A DNA stretch of 64,000 bases from G963665925 sp963676345 (GTDB taxonomy: Bacteria > Bacillota > Clostridia > Peptostreptococcales > Acidaminobacteraceae): NCBI GenBank assembly GCA_963676345.2, contig CAXXTS010000001.1:1089136-1153135 (forward strand), given 5' to 3'. How positions within the stretch are numbered: the stretch's first letter is position 1; each line of letters opens with the position of its first letter. The notes beneath the pieces are model-generated. The model saw nothing but the letters and a program-made list of their open reading frames with translations, was not told where the DNA came from and ran no database searches. Both the position numbers and the translations under genes were made by a program. Shown here in pieces: positions 1 to 11,537 of this stretch.

Positions 1-429
1 ATGTGTATTTTCGTATTCATCTATAACTTCGACACGTTGAAGCAGACGTAATACATCGTCATGCTTATAGAATTGATGAACAAGTTCTCCGACAACCTGT
101 AGAACTTCATTATACTCAACTTGTTTACCATTTCGAACTTCACTGCTTATCGTCTTATAAAACTCAACTGAACGTTTAAAAACATCTTTCTGCCTGCCTT
201 CAATGGCAGCAAGAACGTTAGGTACTGACTTCACCGTTGACTGCGGTGGTCTAGATGCTTTTTTGGGTTCATGAACAAAGACATAATCTACATTAAGTCG
301 CTTGAGCGTTTTTATATGGGCGTCTGTTAGTTTCACTCCAGATGATATAATCACGGTATCATATTCATTAATAATATCTTGTGCTATTACAAGTCCTGCA
401 AATATTTCATCAATCATCATCATTCTCAT
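1..429 (-). CDS. HD-GYP-type signalling protein, N-terminal part only (runs off window)
   Basis: An open frame of 143 codons starts at ATG 429, with a GAGGGTGG ribosome site just upstream, and runs off the left edge without a stop. The visible part resembles the N-terminal region of the HD-GYP protein encoded at 34353-35417: both start with a short region ending in a VIIS-type strand followed by 'SG/DGxxL...H...LK'. The inferred role is therefore a c-di-GMP phosphodiesterase or a related cytoplasmic regulator, but the catalytic HD-GYP motifs would lie outside the window and are not seen. The gene is divergent from the YprB-like gene at 597, so the 167-bp gap between them should hold both promoters. 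Confidence 0.6.
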   Translation of the reverse strand, partial: MRMMMIDEIFAGLVIAQDIINEYDTVIISSGVKLTDAHIKTLKRLNVDYVFVHEPKKASRPPQSTVKSVPNVLAAIEGRQKDVFKRSVEFYKTISSEVRNGKQVEYNEVLQVVGELVHQFYKHDDVLRLLQRVEVIDEYENTH

Positions 430-596
430 ATAGTACCACCCTCTTGTAACAGACTTTATTTTCAACCTCAACACCTATTCTTATAAATAGGACAATTTTC
501 TTATGAGCTGCGACTCTTTTATTATATCACCTATTTAAACTCACTTTCCACAATTAAAGAATATGAATTATAATATTGTTATAGGAGGCACATCTA

Positions 597-1589
597 TTGA
601 AAACAATACACCGTAAAGTACTCGAAAACTTTGAATATCCAAAAGCGCTTAGTCAATTCATCCCTAAAGAAGATTTTGTGCTCTTTGACATTGAAACAAC
701 TGGCCTAAGTCACACCAAAAGCGAAGTCATACTCATTGGCTATATCACCTATAATGGAAGTGACTTTATACTCAGCCAATTATTCTGTGAAAGTCGGAGC
801 GAAGAAAGAGAACTGCTCATTGCTTTTAAAGAGATTATTGACACAAAGCGTTACTATATTTCTTTTAATGGAAGAGCGTTCGATATCCCTTACACCAACA
901 GCCGAATGGGTATACACAATATAAACTGTACTATGAGCAAATCTAGAAACCTTGACCTTATGCGTCTAGTAAAACACAACAAGACCTTTTTTAACTTTGA
1001 TGACTTTAAACTTAAAACAGTTGAAAAGTTCCTAGGCATTGAAAGAGAAGATACCATAAGCGGTAAAGAAAGTGTCGATCTTTATTTAGAATATGAACAC
1101 ACACACAGCTTGGAGTTAGAACGAAAAATACTGCTGCATAATTATGAAGATATTTTGTACCTGATGGAGTGTTTGGAAATAATTGAACACTGTACGCCTG
1201 AATCACTCTTTCTCGAAGCGCCCATTACGCTCGCAACCAAGTTTGGGGTTGGCATTATATCAGATATAAACTGCAAGGGTAACAAGCTTAAGGTACGCAT
1301 TGAGACAGAAGGGTTTCTCAAACAAGATTATTACCACTACAGCACTACGCTAACCTGGGTTTACTCAGATTCTAGTAAGTGCATCGACCTTGAGATTCCA
1401 ACGTTTGATTTAAAGATTGGGGATTCTACCTATACCTTTATTGACATTGATCTAATCAGTGCTGATCAGATTGTTTTTAATCGTCTCGATACCCCTGAAA
1501 AAATGACTTATCTTGTCCAAGTCGATAAATCAATTCATTATCCATCGACCCTGAACTATATTAAGACGCTATTAATAGAGCTTCCATAA
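597..1589 (+). CDS. YprB-like ribonuclease H-fold exonuclease
   Basis: A 330-residue soluble protein starting at TTG 597, chosen because AGGAGG at 583-588 lies 8 nt upstream. The DEDD-exonuclease pattern is visible: DIETTGL at residues 31-37 (first acidic pair), NGRAFDIPY near 97-105 (second), and HNYEDILYL near 180 (third). This places it in the RNase H-like/YprB family, predicted to act on nucleic acid 3' ends with two metal ions. The C-terminal ~130 residues have no motif I recognise. A TATAAT at 569-574 is a possible -10 element. The gene appears monocistronic, because the next genes (tRNAs) are on the other strand. The biological substrate of this family is not established. Confidence 0.8.
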   Translation: MKTIHRKVLENFEYPKALSQFIPKEDFVLFDIETTGLSHTKSEVILIGYITYNGSDFILSQLFCESRSEERELLIAFKEIIDTKRYYISFNGRAFDIPYTNSRMGIHNINCTMSKSRNLDLMRLVKHNKTFFNFDDFKLKTVEKFLGIEREDTISGKESVDLYLEYEHTHSLELERKILLHNYEDILYLMECLEIIEHCTPESLFLEAPITLATKFGVGIISDINCKGNKLKVRIETEGFLKQDYYHYSTTLTWVYSDSSKCIDLEIPTFDLKIGDSTYTFIDIDLISADQIVFNRLDTPEKMTYLVQVDKSIHYPSTLNYIKTLLIELP

Positions 1590-1723
1590 ATATCAATGGG
1601 CCTACGAGTCACATAACGGACTCCATGTATATAAAACTCAAAGTAGAAGGCTTGTATAGACTAGAAGAGACTCTCTTTTGATCTCATACTTGCCTTCTTA
1701 TTTACCTTCCTTTTACAACAACA

Positions 1724-1756
1724 TAAAAAAACACTTTCAATTGACTTGAAAGTGTT
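1724..1756 (-). terminator. Terminator of the rRNA-tRNA operon
   Basis: An 11-bp inverted repeat (AACACTTTCAA 1730-1740 with TTGAAAGTGTT 1746-1756) is followed, reading the minus strand, by seven T. It lies directly after the last tRNA gene (Phe). Confidence 0.85.
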
Positions 1757-1760
1757 CTCT

Positions 1761-1836
1761 TGGTGCCCAGAGGCGGAATCGAACCACCGACACGGGGATT
1801 TTCAGTCCCCTGCTCTACCGACTGAGCTATCTGGGC
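1761..1836 (-). tRNA. tRNA-Phe (GAA)
   Basis: Full cloverleaf with encoded CCA; anticodon GAA in a CTGAAAA loop context. Last gene of the tRNA array. Confidence 0.97.
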
Positions 1837-1847
1837 AAATATGTAAT

Positions 1848-1924
<77 letters not shown>

Positions 1925-1946
1925 ACTTGTAAGTGGTTATGAAAAA

Positions 1947-2023
<77 letters not shown>

Positions 2024-2062
2024 AAGTGTGGTGTTACTTACAGTCAGTTCTTAAAATAAAAA

Positions 2063-2138
2063 TGGCAGGGGTGAAAGGACTTGAACCCTCGGCACGCGGT
2101 TTTGGAGACCGCTGCTCTACCAACTGAGCTACACCCCT
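2063..2138 (-). tRNA. tRNA-Trp (CCA)
   Basis: Acceptor AGGGGTG; anticodon CCA in CTCCAAA; discriminator G; CCA encoded. Confidence 0.97.
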
Positions 2139-2169
2139 ACGTTTTAATGCATGTTATGCTTTTTAAATC

Positions 2170-2246
2170 TGGTGGGCCTTCAGGGACTCGAACCCCGGAC
2201 CGTCCGGTTATGAGCCGGATGCTCTGACCAACTGAGCTAAAGGCCC
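2170..2246 (-). tRNA. tRNA with CAT anticodon, probably tRNA-Ile2 (lysidine type)
   Basis: The body GGGCCTTTAGCTCAG and anticodon arm CCGGCTCATAACCGG match the pattern of Firmicute tRNA-Ile2, whose C34 is modified to lysidine, rather than elongator Met. Two further CAT tRNAs in the array fit Met and fMet, which supports this assignment. Confidence 0.85.
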
Positions 2247-2263
2247 TGATGGATTTTAATAGA

Positions 2264-2354
2264 TGGCGGAGAAGGAGGGATTTGAACCCTCGCGACGCGT
2301 AAACGCCCTACTCCCTTAGCAGGGGAGCCTCTTCAGCCACTTGAGTACTTCTCC
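2264..2354 (-). tRNA. tRNA-Ser (GCT)
   Basis: Class II tRNA with a long variable arm; anticodon GCT; CCA encoded. Confidence 0.97.
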
Positions 2355-2363
2355 GTCTATTAA

Positions 2364-2452
2364 TGGCGGAGAGGGTGGGATTCGAACCCACGTGGGCTTT
2401 CACCCTAACGGTTTTCAAGACCGCCCCGTTATGACCACTTCGGTACCTCTCC
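2364..2452 (-). tRNA. tRNA-Ser (TGA)
   Basis: Class II tRNA with a long variable arm; anticodon TGA; CCA encoded. Confidence 0.97.
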
Positions 2453-2457
2453 TTATA

Positions 2458-2533
2458 TGGTGACCCATCTGCGACTCGAACGCAGGACACCCTGATTAAA
2501 AGTCAGGTGCTCTACCGACTGAGCTAATGGGTC
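2458..2533 (-). tRNA. tRNA-Lys (TTT)
   Basis: Acceptor GACCCAT pairs with ATGGGTC; anticodon TTT; CCA encoded. Confidence 0.97.
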
Positions 2534-2537
2534 ATGT

Positions 2538-2613
2538 TGGCTGGGGATACAGGACTCGAACCTGTGAATGACGGAGTCAAAGTCCGCTGCCTTACCGACT
2601 TGGCTAATCCCCA
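2538..2613 (-). tRNA. tRNA-Gln (TTG)
   Basis: Acceptor TGGGGAT pairs with ATCCCCA; anticodon TTG; CCA encoded. Confidence 0.97.
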
Positions 2614-2618
2614 ATATG

Positions 2619-2703
2619 TGGTGGTGGGAGAAGGATTCGAACCTTCGAAGACTCAGTCAACGGATTTACAGTCCGCCCCCTTTGGCCACTCGGGAACCCC
2701 ACC
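2619..2703 (-). tRNA. tRNA-Tyr (GTA)
   Basis: Class II tRNA with a long variable arm; anticodon GTA; CCA encoded. Confidence 0.97.
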
Positions 2704-2715
2704 ATTTATCTTTAA

Positions 2716-2888
2716 GTCCACTCGCATCTCTGCGTTGCTCAGTCATTCAACTGTGCGCCTCGAGCTACTTATGGCTTTAAACTAAAATTCTTTATAATCA
2801 TATATGCTACGTATATCTTCGTCGCTCAGCCTTCCTCAATCAGTTGCGTACTCAGGTACGCGCCTTCAATTGTCAGTCTGGCGCCTTG
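2716..2888. repeat. Imperfect dispersed repeats in the tRNA array spacer
   Basis: The 274-bp spacer between tRNA-Tyr and tRNA-Thr holds no gene. It has a degenerate copy (2716-2766, with GCTCAGTCATTC and GTGCGCCTCGAG) and a fuller copy (2818-2888) of a repeat that also occurs in the 16S-23S spacer. The shared blocks are TCGTCG, GCTCAG, TCAGT, an ACGTA-containing hairpin, CGCCTTC and GCGCCTTGAT. In this copy the hairpin is GCGTAC-tcag-GTACGC. Confidence 0.6.
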
Positions 2889-2977
2889 ATTTACTTGCAT
2901 CTATAATTCTAAAATTACATTAATGATTGAATTTGTTTCACAAACTCTTTCGTGATTTTATCACCTTTAAAATTAAA

Positions 2978-3053
<76 letters not shown>

Positions 3054-3061
3054 CCATAAAA

Positions 3062-3138
3062 TGGCGACCCAGAAGAGACTCGAACTCTCGACCTCCAGCG
3101 TGACAGGCTGGCGTTCTAACCAACTGAACTACTGGGCC
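3062..3138 (-). tRNA. tRNA-Asp (GTC)
   Basis: Acceptor GGCCCAG pairs with CTGGGTC; discriminator G; anticodon GTC; CCA encoded. Confidence 0.97.
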
Positions 3139-3142
3139 ATAA

Positions 3143-3218
3143 TGGTGGGAGTAATAGGGCTCGAACCTATGACCCTCTGCTTGTAAGGCAGATGCTCTCC
3201 CAGCTGAGCTATACTCCC
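3143..3218 (-). tRNA. tRNA-Val (TAC)
   Basis: Acceptor GGGAGTA pairs with TACTCCC; anticodon TAC; CCA encoded. Confidence 0.97.
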
Positions 3219-3244
3219 ACATGTACCTCTTTCGAGGATTTTAA

Positions 3245-3319
3245 TGGTGACCCCTATGGGAATCGAACCCATGTTACCGCCGTGAAAGGGCGGTGTCTTA
3301 ACCGCTTGACCAAGGGGCC
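3245..3319 (-). tRNA. tRNA-Glu (TTC)
   Basis: Acceptor GGCCCCT pairs with AGGGGTC; anticodon TTC; CCA encoded. Confidence 0.97.
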
Positions 3320-3329
3320 ATTAAATAAA

Positions 3330-3406
3330 TGGTAGCGGCGAGTGGACTCGAACCACCGACCTTTCGGGTATGAACCGAACGCTCTAGCCAACTAAGCTAC
3401 GCCGCC
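3330..3406 (-). tRNA. tRNA-Met (CAT), elongator
   Basis: Acceptor GGCGGCG; anticodon stem GTTCGGTTCATACCCGAA is typical of elongator Met; CCA encoded. Confidence 0.92.
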
Positions 3407-3459
3407 AAATATAAAGTGAAGTCACATTGCATCTTCACTTAAATTTGATGTTACTTTAA

Positions 3460-3535
3460 TGGTTGCGGGGACAGGATTCGAACCTGCGACCTCCGGGTTA
3501 TGAGCCCGACGAGCTGCCAGCTGCTCCACCCCGCG
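3460..3535 (-). tRNA. tRNA-fMet (CAT), initiator
   Basis: The anticodon stem carries the initiator G-C run (TCGGGCTCATAACCCGG), and the first base C faces A at the acceptor end, giving the unpaired 1-72 position of initiators. Confidence 0.95.
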
Positions 3536-3556
3536 TCATATTTGTGTTTATCTAAT

Positions 3557-3631
3557 TGGCTCCAAGGGTGGGACTCGAACCCACAGCCTACCGGTTAACA
3601 GCCGGTTGCTCCACCATTGAGCTACCTTGGA
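3557..3631 (-). tRNA. tRNA-Asn (GTT)
   Basis: Acceptor TCCAAGG pairs with CCTTGGA; anticodon GTT; CCA encoded. First tRNA after 5S rRNA. Confidence 0.97.
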
Positions 3632-3641
3632 ACAATTTGAA

Positions 3642-3757
3642 ACCGGCGACGACCTACTCTCCCAGGGGGCTGCCCCCCAAGTACCATCGGCGCTGAAAAG
3701 CTTAACTGCTGTGTTCGGAATGGGAACAGGTGTGACCTTTTCGCCATCATCACCGGA
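3642..3757 (-). rRNA. rrf: 5S ribosomal RNA
   Basis: About 116 nt. Read on the minus strand it starts TCCGGTGATGATGGCGAA and contains the conserved loop CACACCTGTTCCCAT and the terminal GTAGGTCGTCGCCGG. The ends are estimated from pairing and could be off by 1-3 nt. Confidence 0.93.
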
Positions 3758-3995
3758 TTTCAATGTGTTATCTTTGCGTTAAGAATGCTTAACGACAAGA
3801 TTTATTTTAGCAGAACTGCTTTCTTTTGTCAATGCTTAAACTGTATTTTCTTACTTTATTTAAGTATTTTTACAGCTTACATATTGAATACAAAGTTCTG
3901 ACAATTCTGTCGGTTTGTGAAGGTATTCACCTTCAAAACTGCACATGATCTTAAAAGACGTTTGTTTCACTTTGGTTTTGACCCAAATTCTTATT

Positions 3996-6910
<2,915 letters not shown>

Positions 6911-6934
6911 AATTTAATGACGCGCATTCATCTT

Positions 6935-7016
6935 CCAGCTCGTCGTTGCTGCTCAGTCATCAGTCAGTTACGTATATTATACGTGCCTTCCCTCTTCCTT
7001 CGCGCGCCTCGATCTG
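6935..7016. repeat. Dispersed repeat in the 16S-23S spacer
   Basis: The 16S-23S spacer (6911-7269) has no tRNA gene. It carries a repeat with CTCGTCG, GCTCAGTCATCAGTCAGTT, then the perfect hairpin ACGTATA-t-TATACGT, then GCCTTC and GCGCGCCTCGATCTG. The same block order occurs at 2818-2888, where the hairpin sequence differs but still pairs. Confidence 0.65.
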
Positions 7017-7230
7017 TAAGCGACTGCTTTGTCATGATAAACTGTTCTCTGATTATTAATCAATGAGTATTTATAATTCGAGTTTGAGTTTTGTTTACCT
7101 CAGTGAAACTGTATCTAACCCTTTTCTTAAAACTTAGTTTCAATATTTTGGTTTGATACGTTTTCGTCTTCTAATTCATATGCAGTTTTCAAGGTGCATT
7201 AAACAAGAAACCAGTGCATAGCACTTTCAG

Positions 7231-8950
<1,720 letters not shown>

Positions 8951-8998
8951 CAATTATTTCCTAATTTGTCAGCCGCTCTTGTTGTTAGCGACTCAATT

Positions 8999-9028
8999 AT
9001 CTTAACATGTTTGCCGCCGTGCTGTCAA
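8999..9028 (-). promoter_or_regulatory. rRNA promoter P2
   Basis: On the minus strand: TTGACA (9023-9028), an 18-nt spacer, and TAAGAT (8999-9004). Transcription would start about 190 nt before mature 16S. Confidence 0.75.
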
Positions 9029-9108
9029 GAAGTTTTTTCAACTTTTTTCTCAGCTCCGAGCAACTCAAATCATCTGAAAATGTTTGGCTCGCTCGTGACG
9101 ACTTAGTA

Positions 9109-9138
9109 ATAGTACCACTTACAGACCCCGCATGTCAA
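9109..9138 (-). promoter_or_regulatory. rRNA promoter P1
   Basis: On the minus strand: TTGACA (9133-9138), an 18-nt spacer, and TACTAT (9109-9114), with an A/T-rich stretch upstream (AAAAAGCATAAAAAAGC) that could act as an UP element. It is tandem with P2, a common rRNA arrangement. The remaining sequence up to 9365 shows no gene. Confidence 0.75.
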
Positions 9139-9365
9139 CACTAATTCAAGCTTTTTTATGCTTTTTATTAAAGTTGAACTGTTTTAAGTTTTCTGACTAC
9201 ATTCTCTTCATTAAAGGACTGTTGCGTGCAGGCTCTTTGACGCCCTGTCCCTGTACTGTACACATCATAATCCTATGATTTCTTCTAACATCAGGGGGAC
9301 AAAAAAATGGAAATTTTAAGGTCAAAACCCCCATTCATCTTATTTTGCTTTCCAAAATAAGACCA

Positions 9366-9402
9366 TAAAAAAACGAGGTGCGTAGAATACGTACCCCGTT
9401 TT
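9366..9402 (-). terminator. Terminator of the small membrane-protein gene
   Basis: AAAACGAGGTGCGTA (9370-9384) pairs with TACGTACCCCGTTTT (9388-9402) with one mismatch, and seven T follow on the minus strand. It should also insulate the rRNA promoters from upstream transcription. Confidence 0.85.
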
Positions 9403-9465
9403 GTGACTAACCTTCACCTATTTTTATATCTTTAGAAAACTTTTCGCCTTTTGAATATAGAATAC

Positions 9466-9855
9466 TTAAGCTAAGTTTTCTACCTTAGACAGGAAGTAAT
9501 CCTTATTTTGGATTTCATAAACTGCATACTTAAAGTGAAAACGCTTTGTAGCAAGAACTTCTTCACCATTTCTCTCAAACAGATAACCACGGCCATATGC
9601 TTGAACAAAACGCCAGCCCATTTCTTCCATTTTATTAAAGAAGACTTCGTCTTGTGTGTCCTTATGTACTATATACATGAGCGTTTTTTGACAAACACGT
9701 GCAATTTCTTTTTTGTCTTTCTCCAGTTTACAGATTCCCACTATTAAATCAATCAGCTTAAGTTCATAGTAAACTTTCACAATAATCGCTATAGACATTA
9801 AAGCTATAATTACTCTGCCTATCTTTTTATAGCCTTCAAATTCATCTCGACGCAT
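9466..9855 (-). CDS. Small single-pass membrane protein of unknown function
   Basis: A 129-residue protein preceded by GGAGGTGACGAA directly before the ATG. It has one hydrophobic segment near residues 12-30 (IGRVIIALMSIAIIVKVYY) and then a charged, probably cytoplasmic domain containing 'GWRFVQAYGRGYLFERNGEE' and 'FKYAVYEI'. I do not recognise the family. It is monocistronic: its own terminator follows, and an insertion sequence lies upstream. The good ribosome site, terminator and codon pattern support a real gene. Confidence 0.7.
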   Translation of the reverse strand: MRRDEFEGYKKIGRVIIALMSIAIIVKVYYELKLIDLIVGICKLEKDKKEIARVCQKTLMYIVHKDTQDEVFFNKMEEMGWRFVQAYGRGYLFERNGEEVLATKRFHFKYAVYEIQNKDYFLSKVENLA

Positions 9856-10039
9856 TTCGTCACCTCCACAAACCTTTTCAATTACCCTTTAAGTAATAAC
9901 TTCTATACCCCAATTGAAAGTCCTCTATTTAATATTATCTTAAATTTTATGCAAAGCCACATAATTTAACATGAACTGCTTTCAGCTTAAATATCTAAAA
10001 CAAAAGCGTACTGACTATTTAGGTTCTACAATAAATGTT

Positions 10040-11468
10040 GGGGTGGATTAATAATCCACCCCATTACTGTTTCAAAAAATAGAAGTGCACTTATAGACAA
10101 AGCTCTTTAAAATGTAAGTTGTCGAGACAAACATTAAAGAAAGGGGCTAAGTTATAAGTGCACAATTATTCTATCAGCAAGTTACTAGGTTTGGAAGGGG
10201 TTCGTGTAAAGAATATCTCTCATACCGATACTTCCATAAAACTTTATGTAACAACAGCAAAGAAATCAGTCGTATGCCCTGAGTGTGGAAATCACACTTC
10301 TAAAGTTCACGATTACAGGAATCAAGAGTTTAAGGATTTACCGATTAGCGGAAAACAGGCACTAATCATCTTAAAGAAAAGACGATACGCTTGTTCCTGT
10401 GGAAAAAGGTTCTATGAGCCATATACTTTCTTGCCCAAATACCAACGCAAGACTAATCGTGTAAGTGCAATGATCTGCGATCAGATGGCTAAATCTATTC
10501 CGATTACAACTATTGCAAAAGACTTAGGATTATCACCGACAACGGTTTCTAGAACATTTGACTTCGTGAGTTATCCTAAAATCACACGTATGCCCAAAGT
10601 TTTATCCATTGATGAATTCAAAGGAAATGCGGGCCACAACAAGTACCAGTGTATCCTGGTAGATGCTCAGAAAAAACGAATCTTAGATATTCTTCCCGAT
10701 CGTAGACTTGAACATTTACAAGCTTACTTTAGGTCCATTCCTCTGTTTGAGAGACAAAAGGTCAAATACTTCGTGTGTGATATGTGGAAACAGTATGCTC
10801 AAATAGCTCATGACTTCTTTCCTAATGCTAAGATTATAACTGATAAGTATCACTTTGTTAGACAAGTCACTTGGGCTATAGAAAACGTTCGTAAACGCGC
10901 TCAAAAGGATATGATTCCTTCCGTCAGAAAGTACTTCAAACGCAGTAAATCACTTATTCTTAAACGAAATCACAAACTTTCAGATACAGACAAAGAGCGT
11001 CTTCAAAACATGCTTTTATACCATGATGATCTAAGAACTGCATACCTACTTAAAGAAAAGTTCTACAACATATGTAAAATGGACAAGTACTCTTTGCAGC
11101 GCAAAGCTTATACTGACTGGATTAAGTATGCCGAATCGGTCCATATCCCTGAGTTTAAGAACTGTATAAAAGCCTTCAGAAACTGGCATAAAGAAATCCT
11201 ACATACCTTTAAATACGGATATACGAATGGTCCTACTGAAGGTTTCAATAATAAGATCAAAGTACTTAAGCGCGTTTCATATGGCTTTCAGAATTTCAAC
11301 AGATTCAGAAATAGAATACTACATACCTGCAATCACTAATTCTACTCAAACTTCATCGCCAGTCACTGCTGGCTTATTAAGCATGCTTACAACTGACATG
11401 AGCTTCTATGCACTTCTTTTTCACTCCAAAAAACAGTAATGGAGTGCGATCTGTTAAGATCGCACCCC
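10040..11468 (+). mobile_element. ISL3-family insertion sequence
   Basis: About 1.43 kb, with one transposase gene between related ends. Left end: GGGGTG, a hairpin (GGATT-aata-ATCC), CCCCATTACTGTTT, and AGAAGTGCA at 10081-10089. Right end, inverted: GGGGTG, a different hairpin (CGATCT-taac-AGATCG), CTCCATTACTGTTT, and AGAAGTGCA at 11409-11417. Identity may extend outward by GTT (10037-10039 and 11469-11471). I find no matching 8-bp target duplication at either boundary choice, so the exact ends are uncertain or the flanks have changed. It sits between the membrane-protein gene and the 3' end of parC. Confidence 0.8.
10158..11339 (+). CDS. ISL3-family transposase
   Basis: A 393-residue protein starting at GTG 10158 after GAAAGGGG. 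It has an N-terminal zinc finger with C40/C43 and C79/C81, a helix-turn-helix near residues 117-134 (TTIAKDLGLSPTTVSRTF), and a DDE catalytic core with candidate residues D152 (SIDEFKG), D208 (VCDMWKQY) and E361 (GPTEGFNNKIK). The length and the C-terminal 'YGFQNFNRFRNRI' fit full-length ISL3 transposases, so the copy looks intact and potentially active. It is the only mobile-element gene I see in the window. Confidence 0.93.
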   Translation: MHNYSISKLLGLEGVRVKNISHTDTSIKLYVTTAKKSVVCPECGNHTSKVHDYRNQEFKDLPISGKQALIILKKRRYACSCGKRFYEPYTFLPKYQRKTNRVSAMICDQMAKSIPITTIAKDLGLSPTTVSRTFDFVSYPKITRMPKVLSIDEFKGNAGHNKYQCILVDAQKKRILDILPDRRLEHLQAYFRSIPLFERQKVKYFVCDMWKQYAQIAHDFFPNAKIITDKYHFVRQVTWAIENVRKRAQKDMIPSVRKYFKRSKSLILKRNHKLSDTDKERLQNMLLYHDDLRTAYLLKEKFYNICKMDKYSLQRKAYTDWIKYAESVHIPEFKNCIKAFRNWHKEILHTFKYGYTNGPTEGFNNKIKVLKRVSYGFQNFNRFRNRILHTCNH

Positions 11469-11537
11469 AACTATTGACTTAGAACCACTATTTAAAGTCG
11501 GCACGCTTAATGAGTCGCATAAAAACACTACTTCCTA

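Noticed and set aside
10032..11476. 8-bp target duplication flanking the insertion sequence
   Set aside because: Flanks taaatgtt and aactattg do not match as direct repeats with any boundary choice tried.
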